From: an uncultured Sulfurovum sp.
GTDB lineage: Bacteria > Campylobacterota > Campylobacteria > Campylobacterales > Sulfurovaceae
Reading direction: 5' to 3'
Assembly (NCBI GenBank): GCA_947313765.1
Contig: CAMZNQ010000027.1
Coordinates: 1 to 8,244 of the forward strand
DNA length: 8,244 nucleotides
Shown here: positions 1 to 5,137 of the stretch, one piece after another
Layout: each line of letters begins with the position of its first letter
How positions within the stretch are numbered: position 1 is the first letter of the stretch
Made by a program: the position numbers and the translations under genes
Notes under the pieces: model-generated
What the model saw: the letters and a program-made list of their open reading frames with translations, nothing else
The model's database searches: none
Told to the model about the DNA's origin: nothing

Positions 1-47
1 TCCTATAAGACTCTATATAAAGATAAACTCTTCCCGTAGAAATTTTT

Positions 48-56
48 TGCTATAAT
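48..56 (+). promoter_or_regulatory. Extended -10 promoter of the cold-shock/DUF1294 gene
   Basis: A perfect TGnTATAAT extended -10 element (TGC then TATAAT at 51-56) follows a T run at 43-48. There is no convincing -35 box, which is usual for housekeeping promoters of Campylobacterota. Transcription would start near 63. An AAAAGGA Shine-Dalgarno at 72-78 lies 6 nt before the ATG at 85, so the leader is only about 20 nt. Confidence 0.75.
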
Positions 57-84
57 TCTTGCATTTTTTATAAAAGGATAAACA

Positions 85-624
85 ATGCAAGGAGTAGTTG
101 TCTACTACAACAAAGAAAAGGCGTATGGCTTTATAGATTCAAATGAACATGAAAAAAATATATTTGTCCATTTTTCTAAAATTCAAAATGCAAAAGAGTT
201 ATCACAAGGTCAAGAGGTAGAGTTCCAAGTAAAAGAGACAAGCAAAGGTCTCTCTGCTGTTCATGTAATCGCAGGAGCAAAACAAAAGTCTCCTTATGCT
301 ATTTTTGGGATTATCTCAGCAATTATCTTTACTTCTCTCTTTGGATTACTTTACTTTTATAAAAAAACGAATCCCATTATTAGCTACCTTATTGCTATTA
401 ATATTACAACTTTTTTACTGTATGGCTACGATAAAATAATTTCATCAACAGAAAGATTAAGAGTACCCGAATACAATTTACACGCGTTAGCTCTACTTGG
501 TGGCTCTCCTGCTGGACTATCTGCTCAAAAGTTTTTTAGACACAAAACTGTTAAAAAATCATTTCAATTGGTATATTGGCTCATTGTTTTTGTACAAATT
601 ACTCTACTTTACAGGTTCGCTTAA
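85..624 (+). CDS. Cold-shock domain fused to a DUF1294 membrane domain
   Basis: A 179-residue protein with two parts. Residues 1-65 form a cold-shock (OB-fold, nucleic-acid-binding) domain. The RNP1-like KAYGFID (12-18) and the RNP2-like IFVHFS (26-31) are both present, so RNA or single-stranded DNA binding looks intact. Residues 72-92 are a first membrane helix. Residues 95-176 match DUF1294, with the helix around 98-114, the conserved YDK (115-117), LGGSPAG, the FFRHKT-KKSF basic patch, and a last helix near 160-176. This pairing is a known architecture, but the role of DUF1294 is unknown. The topology suggests a nucleic-acid-binding domain tethered to the inner membrane. The start is fixed by the SD at 72-78. 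The gene appears monocistronic and its last 21 bp overlap the converging amidase gene. Identity of the domains is secure; function is not. Confidence 0.9.
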   Translation: MQGVVVYYNKEKAYGFIDSNEHEKNIFVHFSKIQNAKELSQGQEVEFQVKETSKGLSAVHVIAGAKQKSPYAIFGIISAIIFTSLFGLLYFYKKTNPIISYLIAINITTFLLYGYDKIISSTERLRVPEYNLHALALLGGSPAGLSAQKFFRHKTVKKSFQLVYWLIVFVQITLLYRFA

Positions 625-1266
625 ATTTAAATCAGAAACAGAGTTACGAACTTTAGCCATAAAAGCATCACCTGGGTCTGATTTTTCTGTTCTATATCCA
701 CTATCTAGCTCTAGCCAATACTCTGTACTCTCCATCTCTCTATACTCATGGTGACCTATTAAAGTATTGATAGTTGGATATTTACCTTTTAAATAGCGAA
801 CTAAAGCAATATTTGATTTAAGTTGAGCCTTGGTTAAATCATCTTTTTTATTACCTTCTCCTCCAACATTCTCAATACCAATTGTTGAGTAGTTTAAACC
901 AATAACATGTCTTGCCATCCAATTTTCTGGCATAAGTCTATATATTGTTCCATCTCTCTTAACTAAAAAATGAGCCGATACATTGAGTGCAGATGCTTTT
1001 ACTATATCTTTTCTATCTGAAAATAGCTTTTGAGGCTTAAGACGATTAAAGCTCTTTTTAAAACTCATATCAGCTGTCCAATGAAGAACAATGATTTTAG
1101 GCTCTATCTCAATATTTTCTACATCAAAACCGTAATGTGTCTTAATGTACTCTTTTGTCATATCTACTCTCTCTTGACCAAAATCTATTGGTTTATCTAT
1201 GATTTTAATCTCATCTGCTGTTGATAGCGTAAAAAGTGTTGCTACTGATAGTAATATTTTTTTCAT
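604..1266 (-). CDS. Secreted N-acetylmuramoyl-L-alanine amidase (Amidase_2/AmpD-like)
   Basis: A 220-residue protein predicted to cut the MurNAc-L-Ala bond between glycan and stem peptide. It has a signal peptide (KK followed by a hydrophobic run at residues 4-16, cleavage likely after STA at about 17), so it should be periplasmic, unlike cytoplasmic AmpD. The Amidase_2 zinc-site pattern is complete: H62 in IVLHWTA, H172 in IGHHEYRE, and D197 in KSDPGDAF. E132 in IGIENVG matches the catalytic Glu of AmpD-type enzymes. AHFLVKRDGTIYRL (98-111) and RHVIG (119-123) are further family motifs. It is the last gene of the namZ operon. Its ATG overlaps the stop of the upstream gene as ATGA, which implies translational coupling. 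The family is clear. The substrate (intact sacculus or released muropeptide) cannot be told from sequence. Confidence 0.9.
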   Translation of the reverse strand: MKKILLSVATLFTLSTADEIKIIDKPIDFGQERVDMTKEYIKTHYGFDVENIEIEPKIIVLHWTADMSFKKSFNRLKPQKLFSDRKDIVKASALNVSAHFLVKRDGTIYRLMPENWMARHVIGLNYSTIGIENVGGEGNKKDDLTKAQLKSNIALVRYLKGKYPTINTLIGHHEYREMESTEYWLELDSGYRTEKSDPGDAFMAKVRNSVSDLNLSEPVK

Positions 1267-1862
1267 CGTTTTAATTCCTTTATTATAAAATGGGCTATTT
1301 TTGAAGCCACTTGTTTAAGTCTTGGTTTTAACCAATCCATCTGTTTATAGCAGGTTATTTCTCCTAACTCTAAAACTAAAAAACCTTTTTTTGTACTTAC
1401 TCTTTGAAATCCATAATAGTTCTCTAAATCTTTAGTAAAATTATCCCTATGCCATTTAAATGGAAAAAAACTACTATACTCTCTTCTCCATCGTCTTGAC
1501 ATATCTTTTGCACTAGAAGTACCATTATGCCCTATTGATGCACCTGTACTACAAGGTCTATTTGAACCATCAAAGTGTATTGCTATGGCTAATTTAGAGT
1601 TAACATAGGGGATAGAAGCTCCAGAGGTAACAACCTCTATACCTCTGTTTCTTAACAACCTAGCTACCTCCTCTCCTACAAGATAGTTCCAATCTGACTC
1701 ATTCTCTCCTCTATGAGAAGAGCCTGTATTTCCAAAGAGTCGTCCAACATGCCCCTCTTGAATAAAAACTGTTGTACTTATTGGTCTATATTTAAATATA
1801 GCAATAATAAATAGAAGCACTAAAATTCCTATAAACAAATTTAATCCTGACCTTGCACTCAT
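1263..1862 (-). CDS. Membrane-anchored Amidase_3-like protein, divergent
   Basis: A 199-residue protein with a single N-terminal membrane helix (about 8-23) and no obvious cleavage site, so probably an inner-membrane anchor with a periplasmic domain. The rest follows the Amidase_3 (zinc N-acetylmuramoyl-L-alanine amidase) pattern in order: H38 in IQEGHVG, GNTGS (44-48), E55 with N59 in ENESDWNYLV, H96 in IAIHFDGS, and E165 in FLVLELGE. These correspond to the two His and one Glu zinc ligands and the late catalytic Glu. The motifs differ from the usual DPGHGG and SIHAN forms, so it is a distant member. At under 200 residues it lacks any cell-wall-binding domain. It lies 29 nt after namZ, with a strong GGGGAGGGG SD, and overlaps the next amidase gene by 4 nt. 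The fold is likely; activity is inferred. Confidence 0.75.
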   Translation of the reverse strand: MSARSGLNLFIGILVLLFIIAIFKYRPISTTVFIQEGHVGRLFGNTGSSHRGENESDWNYLVGEEVARLLRNRGIEVVTSGASIPYVNSKLAIAIHFDGSNRPCSTGASIGHNGTSSAKDMSRRWRREYSSFFPFKWHRDNFTKDLENYYGFQRVSTKKGFLVLELGEITCYKQMDWLKPRLKQVASKIAHFIIKELKR

Positions 1863-1891
1863 ACTATTTCCCCTCCCCTATTCTATATATT

Positions 1892-3040
1892 TTATGGATA
1901 AATTAGATATTTTTTACGCATAATCTTAAATCTATTTAACCCTCTTTGCCAACTCTTTTTAATATATCTAATTGACCTACCTGCAATAATCTGTTTTCTT
2001 AAATTTGAAGAACCTGCTAATTTATCAAAAAATCTATTTTTTAGAAAAAATTTATTACGATAACGATAATTTTTGTAGGCATCTATGATATAAGATAGAT
2101 TAATCCCCTTTGAAGAGTCAATAGATTCTCCCCTTAAATTGACACCATAACATCTTCTATTTTCATATTTAGGATGTTTTGCACCCTCTCTTGAGATAGG
2201 AGTAAAGATAAATTTAGTTTTTCTATAATATGGACTTCCATAGAGTTGAAATTGCATAGTTGTTCCACGCCCTACTGATAGTGGAGTTCCCTCAAAAAAT
2301 GCTAATGATGGATATAGATATATAGACAAATCATTAGGTAGATTTGGAGAGGGTTTAATCGGTAAAGAGTATGGAGTTGAATGTCTATAGTTTCCTAAAT
2401 GTACAACTTGTAAATTGGCTCTTCTATGCCCCTTTAACCAACCTTCCCCATTTATCATCAAAGCGTACTCTCCAATTGTCATACCATAAAGAGTTGGTAC
2501 AGGATGCATACCTACAAAAGATTTATATTTTAGGCTTAACACCTCTCCGTCTATTCGACCACCATTAGGGTTTGGTCTATCTAAAACAATTATGGGAATA
2601 TTTGACTCTACTGCTGACTCCATAATATAATGTAGTGTAGAGAGATAGGTATAGAACCTAACTCCAACATCTTGAATATCAAATAGCAAAATATCAATAT
2701 TTTTCAAATCACGACGTGTAGGTTTCTTATGTTTCCCATACAGAGATATAATTGGCAATCCAGTTTGAGAGTCAATGCCATTTTTTAGATGCTGACCTGC
2801 ATCTGCTTTACCACGAAAACCATGCTCTGGAGCAAATATCTTAACAATATTAATATCTCTTCTAAGAAGATAATCTACAAGATGTTCTCCATCTATTAGT
2901 GAAGATTGATTTACAACAATAGCAACATTTTTTCCTTTAAGCTTTGGCAGATATTCAGAGCTATTTGATGCACCTGTAATAATTTGAGAAAAAAGAGAGA
3001 TAGTAAAGGAGATAATTAAAATAGTTATTTTTTTTAACAT
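1892..3040 (-). CDS. namZ: NamZ-type exo-beta-N-acetylmuramidase (DUF1343)
   Basis: A 382-residue protein covering the whole DUF1343 (GH171) family length. Characterised members such as Bacillus NamZ remove MurNAc from the non-reducing end of peptide-free peptidoglycan glycans. A signal peptide (KK then a hydrophobic stretch, residues 5-22) points to the periplasm. Family landmarks in order are LKGKNVAIVVNQSS (34-47), FAPEHGFRG (69-77, with the strongly conserved E72-H73), LLFDIQDVGVRFYTY (118-132), VLDRPNPNGG (152-161), LYGMTIGEYA (184-193), PSPNLP (230-235), FFEGTPLSVGRGT (248-260), and the C-terminal FDKLAGSSNLRKQI and KYLIYP. It is first in an operon with two amidases, which would strip the peptides that block NamZ. 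No NagZ partner is in view. SD is weak (AAAG only). The symbol is by family; enzymatic activity is inferred. Confidence 0.88.
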   Translation of the reverse strand: MLKKITILIISFTISLFSQIITGASNSSEYLPKLKGKNVAIVVNQSSLIDGEHLVDYLLRRDINIVKIFAPEHGFRGKADAGQHLKNGIDSQTGLPIISLYGKHKKPTRRDLKNIDILLFDIQDVGVRFYTYLSTLHYIMESAVESNIPIIVLDRPNPNGGRIDGEVLSLKYKSFVGMHPVPTLYGMTIGEYALMINGEGWLKGHRRANLQVVHLGNYRHSTPYSLPIKPSPNLPNDLSIYLYPSLAFFEGTPLSVGRGTTMQFQLYGSPYYRKTKFIFTPISREGAKHPKYENRRCYGVNLRGESIDSSKGINLSYIIDAYKNYRYRNKFFLKNRFFDKLAGSSNLRKQIIAGRSIRYIKKSWQRGLNRFKIMRKKYLIYP

Positions 3041-3060
3041 TTGAGATACTTTATTTATTA

Positions 3061-3066
3061 ATTATA
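3061..3066 (-). promoter_or_regulatory. Candidate -10 box of the namZ-amidase operon
   Basis: TATAAT on the minus strand, 20 nt before the namZ ATG. It is preceded by CCC rather than TGn and has no good -35 box, so it may need an activator. It would give a leader of roughly 13 nt. Confidence 0.5.
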
Positions 3067-3099
3067 GGGTATAAGATAGATATTTAATGATAAACAACC

Positions 3100-3115
3100 T
3101 TTGAACTTGTTCAAA
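3100..3115. promoter_or_regulatory. 16-bp perfect palindrome, possible operator of the namZ operon
   Basis: TTTGAAC and GTTCAAA form two 7-bp arms separated by TT. The centre is about 53 bp upstream of the predicted namZ start of transcription, a usual position for an activator site next to a weak promoter. The bound factor is unknown. A chance AT-rich palindrome is possible, although the GAAC/GTTC cores make that less likely. Confidence 0.4.
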
Positions 3116-3237
3116 ATAAAAACTCTATCAATCCCTAATGCAGATGGATATATAATTAAACTTCCACATATTTAGACTTCCTGCACATAGTATAATAACT
3201 ATTTGTAGAAGAATTGTATAAGTTTACAACTAAATAT

Positions 3238-3269
3238 AAAAATTATGTAAAAAATTTTAATTTTACATA
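3238..3269 (-). terminator. leuA: Weak AT-rich terminator candidate after leuA
   Basis: On the minus strand, two perfect 9-bp arms (3261-3269 and 3244-3252, TATGTAAAA and its complement) close an 8-nt loop. They are followed, after one A, by T5 at 3242-3238. The site lies about 70 nt beyond the leuA stop. The stem has only one G-C pair, so it would be a weak terminator. Confidence 0.4.
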
Positions 3270-3339
3270 CATTTTATAATAAAACGTAACCCTTTAACTC
3301 AAATTTATACAAAAAGCATTTTAAAACTCTTAAATTAAG

Positions 3340-4899
3340 TTAAACTGTCTCTCGACTATCACAATTACGCTTCTTTAACATCCCCTCCATACTCAAATAA
3401 CTATTTAATGCACCAATATATGCCCTAGCAGATGCCAACATAGTGTCTATGTGTAAACCATGACCAATAATAGCAGGGTCTTTTTTATCAAATGCTACCT
3501 TTACAGTAACAGAAGCCAAAGCATCTTTACCCTCACTTACAGAATTAACTTTATAATCCAATAACTTTCCATCAAAACCTGAAATTCTATCAATAGTTTT
3601 AAAAATAGAATCAATTGTTCCCTCTCCAATTCCTGCTTCAAGAATCTCTTTACCATCTTTTCTAATTTTAACAACAGAACTTGGAGTTCCATCTGAAAAG
3701 TCCATCAACTGTAAAGAGACCAACTCATAAATTTGAGTAGCTTTAGTCATCTCATTTGTTACCAATGCTCTTAAATCATTATCATAAATATCTTTCTTCT
3801 TATCTGCCATAATCTTAAAACGTTCAAAAGATTTATTTAAAGCATCTAACTCTAAATTAAAGCCCAATTTTGCTAATTTATCTTTAAATGCTGCACGTCC
3901 AGAGTGTTTACCTAAAACTAATGTATCCTCTTTCATTAAACCAATACTCTCAGGACTCATAATCTCATACGTCTCACGATTTTTCAACATACCATCTTGA
4001 TGAATCCCACTCTCATGAGAAAAAGCATTCTTACCTACAATTGCTTTGTTGGGCTGTGGTTCAATACCTGTAACAGTTGCTATTAAACGACTTGCAGGGT
4101 AAATCTCTTTAGTGTTAATATTGGTGGTATAATTAGAGAAAACATCTTTTCTAGTCTTTAAACTCATAACAATCTCTTCCAATGCTGCATTTCCTGCACG
4201 CTCCCCTAAACCATTAATAGTACACTCAATCTGTCTTGCACCATTAACTACAGCCTCCAATGAGTTTGCAACCCCTAAGCCTAAATCATTATGGTTATGA
4301 ACAGAGATAATAGCTCTATCTTTTGTATAGTCACTCATGATTTTTACCATCTCACCAATCTCAAAAGGCAATCTAAAGCCTACTGTATCAGGTAAGTTAA
4401 TAGTAGATGCTCCTGCTTCTATAACAGCATCACTTATCTCTTTCATAAATCCAATATCTGAACGCCCTGCATCTTCACAGCTAAACTCGACATCATCTAC
4501 AAACTCTCTTGCATAGCTAACTGCTCTAACAGCTCGTTTTATAACTTCATCAGGAGTCATTTTTAACTTGTACTCCATGTGAATAGTAGAAGTGGCAATA
4601 AACGTATGAATTCTCTTCATCTTTGCCTTAGCTATCGCTTCTCCAGCTGATTTAATATCAGAATCAATTGCTCTTGCTAATGAACAGACTGTAGAGTTCT
4701 CAATGCGTTGTGCAATTTTAGATATGGCATCAAAGTCCCCTGGACTAGCTGCTGCAAACCCTGCTTCAATAATATCTACTCCCAATTTCTCTAACTGAAT
4801 GGCTATCTGAATCTTCTCTTCGGTGTTCATAGAAGCCCCTGGGCTTTGCTCACCATCTCTTAATGTTGTGTCAAATATTTTAATGGTTTCAATACTCAT
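3340..4899 (-). CDS. leuA: 2-isopropylmalate synthase
   Basis: A 519-residue, full-length enzyme of the first committed step of leucine synthesis: acetyl-CoA plus 2-oxoisovalerate gives 2-isopropylmalate, in the cytoplasm. The catalytic TIM barrel carries [13 protein letters not shown] (9-21), the metal-binding [13 protein letters not shown] (201-213), [14 protein letters not shown] (229-242) and [10 protein letters not shown] (294-303). The C-terminal LeuA dimer/regulatory domain (about 390-505, with [11 protein letters not shown] near 421 and [20 protein letters not shown] at 480-499) is present, so feedback inhibition by leucine is expected. The start is set by AAAAGGAA 6 nt before the ATG. 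leuB, leuC and leuD are not in the window. The gene stands alone, 222 bp after ftsH, with a leader that looks like an attenuator (a 23-codon Leu-containing ORF and a terminator-like hairpin), suggesting control by both transcription and enzyme feedback. Confidence 0.97.
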   Translation of the reverse strand: MSIETIKIFDTTLRDGEQSPGASMNTEEKIQIAIQLEKLGVDIIEAGFAAASPGDFDAISKIAQRIENSTVCSLARAIDSDIKSAGEAIAKAKMKRIHTFIATSTIHMEYKLKMTPDEVIKRAVRAVSYAREFVDDVEFSCEDAGRSDIGFMKEISDAVIEAGASTINLPDTVGFRLPFEIGEMVKIMSDYTKDRAIISVHNHNDLGLGVANSLEAVVNGARQIECTINGLGERAGNAALEEIVMSLKTRKDVFSNYTTNINTKEIYPASRLIATVTGIEPQPNKAIVGKNAFSHESGIHQDGMLKNRETYEIMSPESIGLMKEDTLVLGKHSGRAAFKDKLAKLGFNLELDALNKSFERFKIMADKKKDIYDNDLRALVTNEMTKATQIYELVSLQLMDFSDGTPSSVVKIRKDGKEILEAGIGEGTIDSIFKTIDRISGFDGKLLDYKVNSVSEGKDALASVTVKVAFDKKDPAIIGHGLHIDTMLASARAYIGALNSYLSMEGMLKKRNCDSRETV

Positions 4900-4920
4900 T
4901 ATATGTTCCTTTTATAGTGT

Positions 4921-4962
4921 AAAAAATATCTAATTCTATCTTAACTTTATAGAATAGAATTA
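4921..4962 (-). terminator. leuA: Terminator-like hairpin in the leuA leader (candidate attenuator)
   Basis: On the minus strand, TAATTCTAT (4962-4954) and ATAGAATTA (4939-4931) make a perfect 9-bp stem with a 14-nt loop, followed by GATA and T6 (4926-4921). A second register (4955-4949 with 4939-4933) is possible because ATTCTAT is partly repeated. The hairpin ends just before the leuA SD and comes after the leader ORF, exactly where an attenuator belongs. The stem is AT-rich and so weak. It could instead be an operator at the internal -10 box at 4963-4968. Confidence 0.5.
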
Positions 4963-4968
4963 ATTATA
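4963..4968 (-). promoter_or_regulatory. Possible second, leuA-proximal -10 box
   Basis: TATAAT on the minus strand, 63 nt before the leuA ATG, with the inverted repeat 4931-4962 directly downstream. It lacks the TGn extension found at the leader promoter. It is an alternative to the attenuator reading: a start here would bypass the leader ORF and leave the repeat as a repressor site at the start of transcription. Confidence 0.3.
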
Positions 4969-4996
4969 GTGTTGAAAATTTGTTGTAGTTGAAAAG

Positions 4997-5068
4997 TTAA
5001 TATGAGAGAATCAGAAGAGTAGTAGTATCTTTTTTAAAATATGTTGCGTTATTATGAATAGATTTCAT
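4997..5068 (-). CDS. Putative leuA leader peptide, 23 aa, with Thr3-Leu2-Ile-Leu
   Basis: ATG at 5068-5066 and TAA at 4999-4997 enclose 23 codons. The peptide begins MKSIHNNATYFKKD and ends TTTLLILSY. The SD AGGGGAG (5079-5073) lies 4 nt before the ATG and is stronger than that of leuA. A TGnTATAAT promoter (5101-5093) would place the start of transcription about 18 nt before the ATG. The codons ACT-ACT-ACT-CTT-CTG-ATT-CTC cluster Leu, Ile and Thr just before the stop. CTG and CTC should be uncommon Leu codons in DNA this AT-rich, as in known leader peptides. It lies 97 nt upstream of leuA, with a hairpin and T6 between. Reading it as a leucine/branched-chain attenuation leader is inference. 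A chance short ORF is the alternative, but the promoter and SD argue against that. Confidence 0.6.
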   Translation of the reverse strand: MKSIHNNATYFKKDTTTLLILSY

Positions 5069-5092
5069 ATATCTCCCCTATTATTTTTCACA

Positions 5093-5101
5093 ATTATAAC
5101 A
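5093..5101 (-). promoter_or_regulatory. Extended -10 promoter of the leuA leader
   Basis: On the minus strand, TGT followed by TATAAT (5098-5093) is a perfect TGnTATAAT element, the same form as the promoter at 48-56. It starts only 11 bp after the ftsH terminator stem and 25 nt before the leader ATG. Transcription would begin near 5086. Confidence 0.65.
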
Positions 5102-5111
5102 GAAGATTATT

Positions 5112-5137
5112 AAAAGAGGAGTTACACCTCCTCTTTT
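5112..5137 (-). terminator. ftsH: Terminator of the hisA-prmA-ftsH operon, overlapping the ftsH stop
   Basis: AAAAGAGGAG (5137-5128 on the minus strand) and CTCCTCTTTT (5121-5112) are perfect 10-bp arms around a 6-nt loop. The loop begins at 5127 and contains the ftsH TAA (5124-5122). The stem bottom supplies T4, followed by AATAAT. The last codons of ftsH (Lys-Lys-Glu-Glu) form the upstream arm. The A/T ends are symmetrical, so it may also work on the plus strand, where T6 follows. Confidence 0.75.

Larger units (their letters stand above)
3041..3339. other. Non-coding region between leuA and namZ
   Basis: About 300 bp, strongly AT-rich, without a credible gene on either strand. It contains the namZ -10 box (3061-3066), the palindrome at 3100-3115, a short TTGTA/TACAA inverted pair (3214-3218 and 3225-3229), and an AT-only hairpin at 3244-3269 that may end leuA transcription. 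Several plus-strand TATAAT strings (3151, 3191, 3275) lead to no ORF with a ribosome-binding site. Confidence 0.6.

Noticed and set aside
497..754. 85-codon plus-strand frame across the 3' ends of the CSD-DUF1294 and amidase genes
   Set aside because: It overlaps both recognised genes in another frame or on the other strand and shows no SD or family motif.
2371..2568. Short plus-strand frame inside namZ; similar frames at 1030-1224, 6299-6502 and 7692-7889
   Set aside because: All are antisense shadows of confidently identified genes.
3244..3273. Nine-codon minus-strand ORF over the leuA terminator candidate
   Set aside because: No SD, and its codons simply follow the AT-only hairpin.
3151..3280. 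Plus-strand TATAAT strings at 3151, 3191 and 3275 as promoters of a small gene or RNA
   Set aside because: Such strings are expected by chance in DNA this AT-rich, none has the TGn extension, and none precedes an ORF or clear RNA structure.
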